Below, piece by piece: positions 1-9,878 of a stretch of DNA of 49,518 bases. Each line of letters begins with the position of its first letter. Within the stretch, counting starts at the first letter, position 1. The translations under genes were made by a program, and so were the position numbers. The stretch comes from Actinomycetota bacterium (GTDB lineage: Bacteria > Actinomycetota > Thermoleophilia > RBG-16-64-13): the NCBI GenBank assembly GCA_018830645.1, contig JAHJSA010000091.1, positions 1 through 49,518 on the forward strand, written 5' to 3'. The notes below the pieces were generated by a model. That model saw only the letters and a program-made list of their open reading frames with translations, ran no database searches and was not told the DNA's origin.

Positions 1-72
1 GACGATGTTCAGGCGTATGCCCGCGTTATCCGCCTCCACCTCGAGGCGAACGGCGGCCGCCCGCTGGCCCAC
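1..72 (-). CDS. Possible N-terminal part of a gene running off the left edge
   Basis: Downstream of the YtxH-like gene, on the same strand, a reading frame stays open from a GTG at 72 to the window edge (24 codons, beginning MGQRAAAVRLEVEADN). An AAGGG stretch lies a short way upstream of the GTG. The fragment is too short to assign to a family, and open frames arise easily by chance at this GC content, so this is only a candidate. Confidence 0.2.
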   Translation of the reverse strand, partial: MGQRAAAVRLEVEADNAGIRLNIV

Positions 73-148
73 CGGCGCGCCCTTACCGATCCCCTCAACT
101 CGCCTTCCCTACGCTGATAGCCCAACGAGATGCGAGGGTGGACAGAGG

Positions 149-1759
149 CTAGTCGTCGTCCTCCGTGAGGGTGGTCTCGATGGTCGCGGCAACCTCCGGC
201 TCGACACCCAGATCACCTACATAAACCTCGCCCGGTGTGGTTGGGTTCTCGTCCCGCGAGAGTAGGACGGATTCGCCCTTCATCATGGCGTCGAACGCCT
301 TCGCCTTCAGCCGGTTCCGAGTCGCTTCGATCCGCTTCCGCATGCTCTCGTGGTTGAACTCCTCTCCCGAGTCGGGCAGCGGGGGAGGCGCCAGATCCTC
401 CCGCAAGAGGCTATCGACGGCGTCGACATCGTCTCTCGACGGCGTGACCAGCGGGGCAAACGGGGGTTCAGGCGCAAAGGGCGGCGACGGTGCGGCGGCG
501 GCGGGCTCCGCGGCGGGCGGCGGCGGCTCATACGCGGGCGGTTCGGGAGGTGCAGGCGGGGGCTCGAGGGGTGTCGCAACGGTCTCGTATGCAGCCTCCG
601 GCTCGAGCGCAGGAGCCGAGTACGGCGCAGGTGCGGGAGCAACGGTGTACTCCTCCTCCACCTCGAGAGGTGCGGGCGCCTCGAACGACTCGACTGGTGG
701 TTCGTACACGATCGCCCGTTCCGCAGCGTCTTCCTGAGTCCCGCCCATCACCGAAGCGCCACCGAAGATCGACGCCTCTTCCACGCTGGAGGTCGCCGAT
801 GCAAAAGGCTGATCGAGCTCGCGCTGGATACGGCGTCTCGTCTCCTCGATGCGCGCTCTCAAATCAGCTGTGCCGCCGGCTCCAAGCGAAACCGGTCCCC
901 GCCCCTCGGTGCCTTCCGAATCGACCACGCCTTCGACCGCAGCCCAGCCCGGGCCACCGATAGGCTCCTCAAGAATCTCGGGAGCCGGCACGACTACGGC
1001 GTTGACATCCCACGCCTGAGCCTCGAGCGCGCTGGAAGGATCGGAGATGCCGGATGTCTCGAGGGCAGTCACATCGGAGGGCTCATCCGGGACGGCGTAC
1101 TCCGGTGGTGCCTGCGGTTCCGTAACAGTCTCGTAGGCTGCCACCGGCTCCGCCTCGTAGGCGGGCTCGGGCTCGGGCTCCGATACGGGCGGCGGCTCGT
1201 ACACGAACTCGGGTACGGGCGGCGGCTCGTACACGAACTCGGGTACGGGCGGCGGCTCGTACACGAACTCAGGTACGGACGGAGGCTCGTAGGGCGTTTC
1301 GGTCCGTTCTTCGTAGACCGCCGGTTCGTCGTAGACCACTGGGTCAGAGACGGGGACGGGCTCGGGCTCCGATACGGGCTCGGGCTCCGATACGGGCGGG
1401 GGCTCGGGCGCGGGCGGCGGCTCGTAGGCCGGCGGCGGCTCGGGCTCGGGCGGCGGCTCGTAGGCCGGAGCGACTACCGGATCAGCGACAAGAGCTGGGG
1501 CGGCCACCGGGATGAACGTGGCAGCTGGAGGAGCCGACGCGGCCACTGTCGCGGGCGATGGCTCGAACAGCATCATCTCCGGCTCAGTGAAGAGATCCGG
1601 GCTGGAAGCCTCTGTCAATCGAGGGACATCGGACTCCAATCCGGTCGACTCAGGACCGAGAAGGGCGTCGCGCACGCGCTGCCCCCTTTTGGGCGACACA
1701 AGAAAACCGAAGAGCGCCCCAAGCAGACCTCCGAAGAGAAACTTCCCTAGGCCCTTCAT
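149..1759 (-). CDS. YtxH-like membrane-anchored Pro/Glu-rich repeat protein
   Basis: The first 20 residues (MKGLGKFLFGGLLGALFGFL) form a glycine-rich hydrophobic segment followed by SPKRGQRVRDALL, the pattern of YtxH-type small membrane proteins. The rest (about residues 60-470) is low-complexity Pro/Glu/Ala/Tyr sequence with YEPPP and SEPEP repeats. A charged C-terminal part (around 470-510, HESMRKRIEATRNRLKAKAF) is probably helical. The predicted topology is an N-terminal membrane anchor with a long extended acidic tail, which could be a scaffold or envelope spacer; function is unknown. The ATG has a good ribosome site (AAGGAGGGG, 9 nt upstream). It is the last gene of a minus-strand group with rarA and the 171-aa protein. 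Tandem 30-bp repeats lie inside it, so its length may vary between strains. Confidence 0.75.
   Translation of the reverse strand: MKGLGKFLFGGLLGALFGFLVSPKRGQRVRDALLGPESTGLESDVPRLTEASSPDLFTEPEMMLFEPSPATVAASAPPAATFIPVAAPALVADPVVAPAYEPPPEPEPPPAYEPPPAPEPPPVSEPEPVSEPEPVPVSDPVVYDEPAVYEERTETPYEPPSVPEFVYEPPPVPEFVYEPPPVPEFVYEPPPVSEPEPEPAYEAEPVAAYETVTEPQAPPEYAVPDEPSDVTALETSGISDPSSALEAQAWDVNAVVVPAPEILEEPIGGPGWAAVEGVVDSEGTEGRGPVSLGAGGTADLRARIEETRRRIQRELDQPFASATSSVEEASIFGGASVMGGTQEDAAERAIVYEPPVESFEAPAPLEVEEEYTVAPAPAPYSAPALEPEAAYETVATPLEPPPAPPEPPAYEPPPPAAEPAAAAPSPPFAPEPPFAPLVTPSRDDVDAVDSLLREDLAPPPLPDSGEEFNHESMRKRIEATRNRLKAKAFDAMMKGESVLLSRDENPTTPGEVYVGDLGVEPEVAATIETTLTEDDD
1181..1290. repeat. Tandem 30-bp minisatellite inside the YtxH-like gene
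   Basis: Three near-identical 30-bp units (1181-1210, 1211-1240, 1241-1270) and a degenerate partial fourth (1271-1290). Each encodes a 10-residue unit of the type VYEPPPVPEF on the minus strand. The unit is a multiple of three, so copy-number change would alter protein length without a frameshift. Shorter 18-bp units encoding SEPEPV lie nearby at about 1355-1400. Confidence 0.85.
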
Positions 1760-1966
1760 GGAGTACTCCCCTCCTTGTCGCCAGACGATGTCCGAGCCGG
1801 CCCTCGGATGGACATCTTACCACCCACTCCAGAAACCACATGAGCGCGGGGCACAGCCCCAAAGCTCCTATCGACCATTCAACGCGCGAAGTGTAGGGGA
1901 AGCTACTCCCCGCGGACCCCATTCGCGCGGAAGGGTCGATCTCCTCCGGACGCCCCCGGGGAAGTT

Positions 1967-2482
1967 CTACAGTACCCTTGTCACCTTGAGTCTCCCGTTG
2001 GGGTCTTCGGACGCCAGGATCCCCCAGTGCTGACCGAAGTCCGCAGTGGCCTGTGCCGCCAACTCCGTCAGAATCTTGCGCGCTCGGGCGTCGAGAAGGA
2101 ACTTCAATGGCATGGGCGGCTTCTCGCCCAATTGGAAGGTGATCTCACCGTCGCGACCGCGCTTCATGAAGACGGCCTCGTCCGTGATCTCCCTCAGCGC
2201 AGGCCCCGATTCATACAGTCGAGCTGATGCAGCCCCGGGTGAGAGACCGTCCGGCACCGGGGAGCTCGGCGGCACCAGGTCGACCGCACCGGTCGCCGAC
2301 CCCGCCGCACCCCCCCTCGTCGCGTCGCGATCGGCCCTCATCGCAGCCGCAAACCGGTCGGCGGGTGACGACTCCGCCCGACCTCGAGCCTGCAGCAGCC
2401 GGTAGGAGTAGTAGCCGAGGAATCCCACGAGGAACACCACGACCAGGGAGCCGATGGCGTAGAACGTCGTGGAAGCGTCCAC
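1967..2482 (-). CDS. Small single-pass membrane protein, unknown function
   Basis: A 171-aa protein with one clear N-terminal membrane helix (residues about 7-30, FYAIGSLVVVFLVGFLGYYS), a polar linker (about 35-85) and a compact C-terminal domain (about 90-171). No known family was recognised. The GTG start follows the rarA stop codon directly (TAG then GTG), with AGGAGGAGAGGG just upstream inside the rarA end, so translation is probably coupled to rarA. The C-terminal part would face the cytoplasm if the helix is a type-I-like anchor. Existence as a gene is well supported by spacing and ribosome site. Confidence 0.75.
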   Translation of the reverse strand: MDASTTFYAIGSLVVVFLVGFLGYYSYRLLQARGRAESSPADRFAAAMRADRDATRGGAAGSATGAVDLVPPSSPVPDGLSPGAASARLYESGPALREITDEAVFMKRGRDGEITFQLGEKPPMPLKFLLDARARKILTELAAQATADFGQHWGILASEDPNGRLKVTRVL

Positions 2483-3811
2483 CTACCCTCTCCTCCTCGA
2501 AGCACGGATGCGCCGCAAGAACTCACCCATCTCGGCCTCGGCTCCCTCTGTGGTGGGCCGGTAGTACTCGCGCTCGCCCACGCCGTCGGGGAGGTGCCTC
2601 TGCGCCGTGTACCCGCCTTCCGCGTGCGGGTACAGGTAACCCTCTCCATGACCGAAGGACCGGGCGCCTCGGTAGCTCGTATCGCGCAGGGAAGCGGGGG
2701 GCGCGTGGGCGCCGGCGGACTCGACCTCAGCCATGGCCTCCTTGATCGCCACGTACGACGCGTTCGATTTCGGCGCACAACTCAGGTAGGTGACCGCCTG
2801 GGCGAGATTGATGCGCGCCTCGGGAAGACCCACCACCGCGACCGCCTGCGCCGCCGCCACCGCTACTTGCAGAGCGTGAGGCTCCGCGTTGCCCACGTCC
2901 TCCGAAGCGAAGATCACGATGCGCCGCGCGATGAACATGGGATCCTCGCCTCCGGCGATCATCACCGCCAAATAGTACAGGGCGGCATCGGGGTCCGAGC
3001 CCCTCATACTCTTGATGAACGCGGAGGCGAAATCGTAGTGCGCGTCTCCATCCTTGTCGTACACCACAACCTTGCGCTGGGCGGCCCTCTCGACAGTGGC
3101 GGCGTCCAGCGTATCGAGTCCCTCACCGGCCGCGTGGGCCGCGGCCCGCTCGAGGAGGTTCAGGCAACGACGCGCGTCACCCGACCCGGCCGCCGTGAGC
3201 ATGTCGCGCACCTCGTCGGGCACGTAGAGTACGCTCCCCTGCAGCAAGCCGGGCGGATCGAGAGCCCTGTCGACGAGAGTGCGCAGATCGTCGTGGCCGA
3301 GCGGGAAGAACCGGTGGAGTTCGCACCGGGAGACAAGGGCGGGGATCACCTCGAAGTACGGGTTCTCGGTTGTGGCTCCGATGAGGAGCACGAGTCCGTC
3401 TTCCACCGCATGCAGCACGGAGTCCTGCTGAGCCTTCGAGAAGCGGTGGATCTCGTCGATGAAGAGGATCGTCCGAGCACCCGACTCCTCCCGCCGGTGG
3501 AGCGCCCGTTCCAGGACCTTCCTCACATCGGCCACTCCGGAACTCACCGCCGAGAGTTCCTCGAACACCGCGTCGAGACGTGCCGCTACCGCCCGTGCGA
3601 CGGTCGTCTTGCCTGTCCCCGGGGGGCCGAAGAGGATCATCGAGCCGGGCGAACCCGAGGTCACGTCCAGTCGGAGCGCACCCTGCCCCCCGAGCAGATG
3701 ACGCTGGCCCACGATCAAGTCAAGGTCGGCGGGCCGCATGCGGGTCGCGAGGGGGGCGGCGGCGCTCATGTCCTCATCGAGTGCTGTGGAGAAGAGGTTG
3801 CGATCAGCCAT
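2483..3811 (-). CDS. rarA: Replication-associated recombination protein A (RarA/MgsA), AAA+ ATPase
   Basis: A 442-aa clamp-loader-like AAA+ ATPase that acts at stalled replication forks. Numbering from the chosen start MADRNLFSTA, Walker A is at 62-70 (GPPGTGKTT), Walker B at 115-123 (ILFIDEIHR), sensor 1 at 147-150 (TTEN) and the arginine finger around 161-163 (SRC). The C-terminal oligomerisation region carries the family hallmark YDKDGDAHYDFASAFIKSMR. The frame is open further upstream to 4132, but that would overlap the divergent HNH gene and lacks family similarity. An extended -10 element lies directly before this ATG, so the message is probably nearly leaderless. The two downstream minus-strand genes follow closely. 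Confidence 0.95.
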   Translation of the reverse strand: MADRNLFSTALDEDMSAAAPLATRMRPADLDLIVGQRHLLGGQGALRLDVTSGSPGSMILFGPPGTGKTTVARAVAARLDAVFEELSAVSSGVADVRKVLERALHRREESGARTILFIDEIHRFSKAQQDSVLHAVEDGLVLLIGATTENPYFEVIPALVSRCELHRFFPLGHDDLRTLVDRALDPPGLLQGSVLYVPDEVRDMLTAAGSGDARRCLNLLERAAAHAAGEGLDTLDAATVERAAQRKVVVYDKDGDAHYDFASAFIKSMRGSDPDAALYYLAVMIAGGEDPMFIARRIVIFASEDVGNAEPHALQVAVAAAQAVAVVGLPEARINLAQAVTYLSCAPKSNASYVAIKEAMAEVESAGAHAPPASLRDTSYRGARSFGHGEGYLYPHAEGGYTAQRHLPDGVGEREYYRPTTEGAEAEMGEFLRRIRASRRRG

Positions 3812-3818
3812 GGTCAGG

Positions 3819-3827
3819 ATTCTACCA
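3819..3827 (-). promoter_or_regulatory. Extended -10 promoter for rarA, near-leaderless
   Basis: On the minus strand TGGTAGAAT (TGn plus a TAGAAT hexamer) ends 7 nt before the rarA ATG. There is no convincing -35 hexamer 17 nt upstream, consistent with an extended -10 promoter. The predicted transcription start is within about one nucleotide of the ATG. Confidence 0.5.
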
Positions 3828-3906
3828 GCAGTGCTTCCCATTGCGGGGACCACACTGCCACCCAGTGCGGGCACCACCACGCCGCGCCGCTCTGGGACGA
3901 CCACTG

Positions 3907-3935
3907 TTGAGCGGCCCTGAGCCATTCGATAGAAT
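3907..3935 (+). promoter_or_regulatory. Sigma70-type promoter for the HNH nuclease gene
   Basis: TTGAGC (3907-3912), a 17-nt spacer and TAGAAT (3930-3935) match the housekeeping sigma consensus. The expected start is near 3942, giving a short leader that contains the AAGGAGG ribosome site before the TTG at 3966. Confidence 0.6.
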
Positions 3936-3965
3936 CTCGCTCGAAAGCGGCGCCAAGGAGGGTCT

Positions 3966-4478
3966 TTGCCACGCCGAGTGCTGGTGTTGAACGCCACGTA
4001 CGAGCCCATCAACGTCTGCTCGACCAAGCGCGCCATCGTCCTGCTTCTGAAGAATCGGGCCGAGATCCTCGTGTCGGGAATGGGGGAGATCAGAGGGGAG
4101 AGCCTCTCGATGCCCCGGCCTCTGGTGATCAAGTTGTTGACCTACGTGGTCGTGCCGCGCGGAGAGAGGCGCCGGCTGTCGCGCCGAGTAGTCTTGGCCC
4201 GCGACGGGCATCGCTGCCAGTACTGCGGGAGCACCCGCCACCTCACCTTGGATCACGTGATCCCGCGAAGCCGTGGTGGCGGCACGTCGTGGGAGAACGT
4301 GGTGACCTCCTGCTTCCCCTGCAACACGCGCAAAGGGGCTCACCTGCCCACCGAGATAGGCATGGCGCCTCGTGTACGTCCCCGAAACCCCAGTCTCGCC
4401 GAGTTCCTCGTGGCCTCACCCACCGAGATCCCAGACGACTGGCGGCCCTACCTGGAGCCCACCACCGCCACGTCCTGA
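3966..4478 (+). CDS. HNH endonuclease family protein
   Basis: A 170-aa protein starting at TTG with a strong ribosome site (AAGGAGG, 5 nt away). The C-terminal half is an HNH nuclease fold. A zinc-binding CxxC pair (C84, C87) and second pair (C116, C119) enclose the catalytic DH (D96, H97) and the motif asparagine (N111), within LTLDHVIPRSRGGGTSWENV. The N-terminal 70 residues (VLVLNATYEPINVCSTKRAIVLL) are typical of the stand-alone HNH proteins common in Actinomycetota and Cyanobacteria, whose biological role is unclear. Divergent from rarA and followed by a response regulator. It could act in DNA repair, but this is inference. Confidence 0.9.
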   Translation: MPRRVLVLNATYEPINVCSTKRAIVLLLKNRAEILVSGMGEIRGESLSMPRPLVIKLLTYVVVPRGERRRLSRRVVLARDGHRCQYCGSTRHLTLDHVIPRSRGGGTSWENVVTSCFPCNTRKGAHLPTEIGMAPRVRPRNPSLAEFLVASPTEIPDDWRPYLEPTTATS

Positions 4479-4583
4479 CCGTGTACGCGGGAAGCCTCGA
4501 GGGCACCCTTCCTCAAGCTGTGGCCGCTTGATTCCGATACTGAGTCGGCCGGCGTATTTCCACAAGACACGGGAGCGGGAGAC

Positions 4584-4976
4584 GTGGACCCAGGAGAACG
4601 GCTTGTTCTCATCGTCGATGACGAGCCCGACATACGGACCTTCCTGCAGGACATGCTCGAGATCAAGGGGTTCCGCTGCGAATCGGCCGACAGCGGCTCG
4701 GCCGCGCTGGCGAAGCTGGCCTCGCTCGAGCCCGACCTCGTGCTGCTCGACATCATGATGCCGGGGATGAGCGGGATCGAAGCGCTTCGGCACATACGGG
4801 AGCGCAGCGACATCAGCCCGGCCATCGTGATGATCTCGTGCCTCACGCACCCCAACACCACGCTGCGGGCGCTGGAGGAAGGAGCCGATCACTTCGTGGT
4901 GAAGCCGTTCCGGGTGAACGAGTTGCTCGAGACCATCGAGATGGTCTTGGACCGCCGCGACGCCGAAGCTTCCTGA
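4584..4976 (+). CDS. Single-domain response regulator (CheY/Spo0F-like receiver)
   Basis: A 130-aa receiver domain with no output domain. The acidic pair is D12/D13, the phosphoacceptor D56 (in VLLDIMMPG), the conserved Thr/Ser position S85 and the conserved lysine K107 (VVKPF). It starts at GTG with a GGGAG-type ribosome site. No histidine kinase lies in the window, so its partner is unknown. Stand-alone receivers usually pass phosphate on or bind another protein; with no output domain it cannot itself bind DNA in the usual way. It converges on accA, 46 bp away. Confidence 0.92.
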   Translation: MDPGERLVLIVDDEPDIRTFLQDMLEIKGFRCESADSGSAALAKLASLEPDLVLLDIMMPGMSGIEALRHIRERSDISPAIVMISCLTHPNTTLRALEEGADHFVVKPFRVNELLETIEMVLDRRDAEAS

Positions 4977-5022
4977 GGGAAACGACACCTCACGATTCGG
5001 GGCGCCGCAGGCGCTGGAAACA

Positions 5023-5994
<972 letters not shown>

Positions 5995-6868
5995 AGCGAA
6001 CACCTCCTTCCAGCAAAGAGAGGACCCGGCCCAACCGCTCCTTCAGGTCGCGGCGATGGATCACCAGGTCGAGTTGTCCGTTTGCGAAGTTGGCTTCGGA
6101 TCGGCCGAACCCTTCGGGCAGCTTCTCGCGTGTGGTCTGCTCGATCACCCGAGGGCCGGCGAAGCACAGGAGAGCCCCGGGTTCAGCCACCACCACGTCG
6201 GCGAGAGTCGCGAAACTCGCGAGCACGCCCCCCGTGGTGGGGTGGGTGAGCACGGAGACGAAAGGCATCCTGACTACGGTGAGCGAGTCGAGAACCACGA
6301 CCGTCTTGGCCATCTGCATCAGAGAGAGGATACCCTCCTGCATGCGCGCACCGCCCGATGAGACCACGACGACCAGAGGAACGGAGGCGTCGGCCGCGGC
6401 TGCGACCAGAAGGACAAAGCGCTCACCCACCACCGAACCCATGGAGCCGCCCAGGAACCGGAAGTCCATCACCCCCAAAGCCACCGGTCGTCCCGACATG
6501 CGGCACAGACCGCCTAGGAACGCCTCCGACATGCCTGTCTCCGATTGCGCTTCCGCCAGACGTTCCACGTACGAGCGGGTGTCGAAGAACTCCAAGGGGT
6601 CGGCGGGGCGAAGCTGCTCGCCCACCGGCTCCCAGGACCCCTCGTCGGCCAGTTGGGCCACGCGGTCCGGCCCTGAGACGGGGTGATGGAAATCGCAATG
6701 TGGACACACGAAGAGCGCCGCCGCCAAGGCCACGCGAGTCAGATCCTCGCCGCACGCCTTGCACGTGTCGCCGGGACCGGTTGGCGCCGGTGGCGCCTCG
6801 CTCGGCCCCTTGGGGGTGATCTGGACTGTGACGTATTTCGTCAAATCACGAGGCGGAGCGGGGGCCGC

Positions 6869-8131
6869 CTACTCCTTGTGGCGCCCGAACAGCAGGGTCA
6901 CGTTGTGACCGCCGAAGCCGAAGCTGTTCGAGGCTACGTAGTCGAGCGATGCCGATCGGGCGACGTTGGGCACGTAGTCCAGATCGCAGCGCGGATCCGG
7001 ATCGTCGAGGTTGATGGTGGGCGGCACCGTACCGTGCACCATGGTCAGCACCGTGGCCGCCGCTTCCAGAGCGCCGGCCGCGCCCAGGCAGTGCCCGAAC
7101 ATGCTCTTGGTGGAGCTCACGAGCACCGAATCGGCGGCGGGGCCGAGGGCCGAGCGGATCGCCCTCGTCTCCATGGCGTCGCCAAGCGGGGTGGACGTGC
7201 CATGGGCATTGACGTAGCCGAGTTGCTCGGGCTGGATGCCCGCCATGGCCATCGCGCGCCGCATGGCGGTGGCCGAGGGCTCCCCGGTCTCGTCGGGTTC
7301 GGTGAGGTGGTACGCGTCGCCGGTCATGCCGTAGCCCAGGAACTCCCCGTAGATGTGGGCTCCGCGGGAGATCGCCCGCTCCCGTTCCTCGAGCACGAGG
7401 ATGGCCGCGCCTTCGCCCATGACGAAGCCGTCGCGCCCGGAGTCGAAGGGTCGGCTCGCGCGTTCGGGTTCGTCGTTGCGCGTAGAGAGCGCCCGCAGCG
7501 CGGCGAACGACCCTATGCCGATGTGGCCTATCGGGGCCTCGGCCCCACCGGCGAACACGACCTCCACGTCGCCACGCCTGATCATCTGGAACGCGTCGCC
7601 CAGCGCGTTGGCGCTGGCCGCGCACGCCGTGCAGGTGGCCGTGACCGGACCCTTGATTCCCAAGGACATCGATACGTGGGCCGCCGCCATGTTCGGGATC
7701 ATCATCGGGATGAAGAGCGGGCTGATCCGGTCGGGCCCACGCTCGTGCAGCACCTTGGTCTGATCGTAGAAGGTGTCGAGCCCCCCGATGCCCGAACCGA
7801 CAGACGCTCCCACGGAATACGGGTCTCCGTCCATGGGCAGACCGGAGTCCTCTCGAGCCAGCTGGGCCGCCGCCACCGCGTACTGCGAGTAGCGGTCGAG
7901 GCGGCGCGATTCGCGTTTCTCCATGTAGTCGAGAACGTCGAACGACGGTATCTCGGCCGCGATCTTGACCGCGTAGTCGGTGGTGTCGAACCTGGTGATG
8001 GTTCGCACAGCCGACCTGCCGGCCACGAGGCCCGTGAAGAACTCCTCGTGACCGAGGCCGAGGGGCGAGACCACTCCCAGACCGGTTATGACCACCCGCC
8101 TCGCGGGTTGCATGCCTGCAGTCGCACTCAT
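6869..8131 (-). CDS. fabF: Beta-ketoacyl-ACP synthase II
   Basis: The elongating condensing enzyme of type II fatty-acid synthesis (malonyl-ACP plus acyl-ACP). The thiolase-fold catalytic triad is visible: C170 (TATCTACAAS), H310 (VNAHGTSTPLGD) and H347 (SMFGHCLGAAG). At 420 aa it has normal length. The ATG at 8131 has a GGAGAGG ribosome site; an internal M7 (MQPARRVVITGLG) is an alternative. It sits 21 bp after fabG, exactly where an acyl carrier protein gene is often found, and none is present. Confidence 0.96.
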   Translation of the reverse strand: MSATAGMQPARRVVITGLGVVSPLGLGHEEFFTGLVAGRSAVRTITRFDTTDYAVKIAAEIPSFDVLDYMEKRESRRLDRYSQYAVAAAQLAREDSGLPMDGDPYSVGASVGSGIGGLDTFYDQTKVLHERGPDRISPLFIPMMIPNMAAAHVSMSLGIKGPVTATCTACAASANALGDAFQMIRRGDVEVVFAGGAEAPIGHIGIGSFAALRALSTRNDEPERASRPFDSGRDGFVMGEGAAILVLEERERAISRGAHIYGEFLGYGMTGDAYHLTEPDETGEPSATAMRRAMAMAGIQPEQLGYVNAHGTSTPLGDAMETRAIRSALGPAADSVLVSSTKSMFGHCLGAAGALEAAATVLTMVHGTVPPTINLDDPDPRCDLDYVPNVARSASLDYVASNSFGFGGHNVTLLFGRHKE

Positions 8132-8152
8132 CGCATCCTCTCCCCAGCCCGC

Positions 8153-8923
8153 CTAGATCCCAAGGCCGCCGTCGACGGGCAGCACCACGCCCGTGATGAA
8201 CTTCGCGGTGTCGCCGGCCAGGAAGGCGACGGCCTCGGCGACGTCACTCGGGTCCCCAAGCCGGTTCAACGGCGTGCCTCCCGCGATCGTGTTCTTCACT
8301 TCGTCGGGCAGGGCGGCCGTCATCTCAGTCTGGATGTAGCCCGGGGCCACCGCGTTCACGCGGATGTTCCGCGAGGCCAACTCGCGGGCGAGGGTCTTCG
8401 TCAGACCTATGAGACCGGCCTTCGCCGCGGAGTAGTTGGCCTGACCCGCGTTCCCGCGACGGCCCACCACGCTGGAGAGGTTCACTATGGAGCCCGAACG
8501 CCGCTTCATCATGCCCCTGGCCACCGCCCGGCTCATCAGGAAGGCTCCCTTGAGGTTCACGTTCAGCACGAGGTCCCAATCGGACTCTTCCATTCGCACG
8601 AAGAGACCGTCTCTCGTGAGACCGGCGTTGTTCACAAGTATATCCACAGGGCCGAGCGCCGCCTCGGCGGTCTCGACGATGGACTTCACATCTGACTCGT
8701 TCGAGACGTCTCCCAGAACCACCACGCCGCGCCGACCCATCGCCTCGAGTTCGGCGACCACCGCCTCGGCGGCTTCGGGCCGAGCCACGTCGTTCACAGC
8801 TACGTCGGCGCCCATCGCCCCCAGCTTCAGAGCGATCTCGCGGCCGATGCCACGCCCGGCGCCAGTCACGAGCGCCACCTTGCCTTCGAGAGATCCCGTC
8901 GCCGCTCCCGACAAGAGAACCAC
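8153..8923 (-). CDS. fabG: 3-oxoacyl-ACP reductase
   Basis: A short-chain dehydrogenase that reduces 3-oxoacyl-ACP with NADPH. The nucleotide-binding motif TGAGRGIG is near residue 20, the NNAG motif near 97, and the catalytic Ser-Tyr-Lys set appears as NLSSVVG and YSAAK. The C-terminus has the family ending ITGVVLPVDGGLGI. The GTG start has a GAAAGG site upstream; a start a few codons later cannot be excluded. Cluster context (between fabD and fabF) separates it from the many other short-chain dehydrogenases. Confidence 0.95.
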   Translation of the reverse strand: MVLLSGAATGSLEGKVALVTGAGRGIGREIALKLGAMGADVAVNDVARPEAAEAVVAELEAMGRRGVVVLGDVSNESDVKSIVETAEAALGPVDILVNNAGLTRDGLFVRMEESDWDLVLNVNLKGAFLMSRAVARGMMKRRSGSIVNLSSVVGRRGNAGQANYSAAKAGLIGLTKTLARELASRNIRVNAVAPGYIQTEMTAALPDEVKNTIAGGTPLNRLGDPSDVAEAVAFLAGDTAKFITGVVLPVDGGLGI

Positions 8924-8951
8924 CAGCCTTTCTCGCCTGGACCCCGCCCGT

Positions 8952-9878
8952 CTACCGGGCGGAACCCCTCTCGATCGCCGTGTTCAGATCAGTCGCGTCA
9001 CTCGTGCCCACCACGAGGAGGTCGCGCCGAACCCGCTTCACCAACCCGGCGAGCACGTTCCCCGGACCCACCTCGATGCCGAGGGCGGCATCCGCCAGCG
9101 CGATCTGCGCCGATTGGGTGAAGCGGACGGGCGACGTGAGCTGACGCACGAGGACGTCGCGCAAATCGCCGATGGAAGGATACCGCAGCTCGGTAGTCGA
9201 GAAGAACCTACCCTGTGAAGCCGGGAGGAATCGTACGTCGCCAAGAACCTGCTCCAGTTCTTCGGCGGCACCGGCCACCAGCGGGCTGTGGAACGCCCCT
9301 GACACCTGCAACGGCATCACCTTTCGAGCTCCCCGTTCCATCACCAGCTTCCCGAGGCGCTCGACGCCCGCCGGGCTCCCCGAGACCACCACTTGACCGG
9401 GCGAGTTGAAGTTCGCGGGCCACACCTCCCCGGCCTCCTCGCACGCCTGTTCGACGACCTCGTCGTCGAGTCCAAGCACAGCCGCCATCGTGCCGGCCGC
9501 CTGCTCCCCACAGGCCCACATCGCCTTCCCGCGGCGCTCGACCACGCGCAGGGCGTCGGCGAACGAGAGGTGCCCCACTGCCACGAGGGCGGAGTACTCG
9601 CCGAGCGAATGCCCCATCGCGACGTCGAAACCCACGCCACGCTCCTCCAGTACCCGCCAGGTCGCGACGCTGCACGTGAAGATGGCGGGCTGAGCACGAT
9701 CGGTGCGGGTGAGTTCTTCCGGCGGTCCGTGCGAGCAGAGACCGCGGAGATCCCACCCGAGAGTGTCTTCCGCTTCCTGGAAGGCCTGGAGGGCGACTGG
9801 GAACGCCTCCCACACGTGGCGCCCCATGCCCACCACCTGGCTGCCTTGCCCCGGAAATAGAAGTGCCGTGCCGCTCAC
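8952..9878 (-). CDS. fabD: Malonyl-CoA:ACP transacylase
   Basis: Transfers malonyl from CoA to acyl carrier protein. It has the N-terminal LLFPGQGSQ block, the nucleophile S91 in GHSLGEYSALVA and the second catalytic residue in SGAFHSPL. At 308 aa it has normal length. Its first 4 nt overlap the end of fabH (ATGA), implying translational coupling. fabG follows after 28 bp. Confidence 0.95.
   Translation of the reverse strand: MSGTALLFPGQGSQVVGMGRHVWEAFPVALQAFQEAEDTLGWDLRGLCSHGPPEELTRTDRAQPAIFTCSVATWRVLEERGVGFDVAMGHSLGEYSALVAVGHLSFADALRVVERRGKAMWACGEQAAGTMAAVLGLDDEVVEQACEEAGEVWPANFNSPGQVVVSGSPAGVERLGKLVMERGARKVMPLQVSGAFHSPLVAGAAEELEQVLGDVRFLPASQGRFFSTTELRYPSIGDLRDVLVRQLTSPVRFTQSAQIALADAALGIEVGPGNVLAGLVKRVRRDLLVVGTSDATDLNTAIERGSAR

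Noticed and set aside
1181-1400. CRISPR-like repeats
   Set aside because: Units are directly adjacent without unique spacers and keep a protein frame, so this is a coding minisatellite.
3812-4132. Longer N-terminus for RarA (start at 4132)
   Set aside because: The extra 107 codons show no family similarity and overlap the divergent HNH gene; the -10 element before 3811 supports the short form.
6683-8695. Long open frame (670 codons) on the plus strand
   Set aside because: Antisense to accD, fabF and fabG. Arg/Gly/His-rich composition and no recognisable motif.
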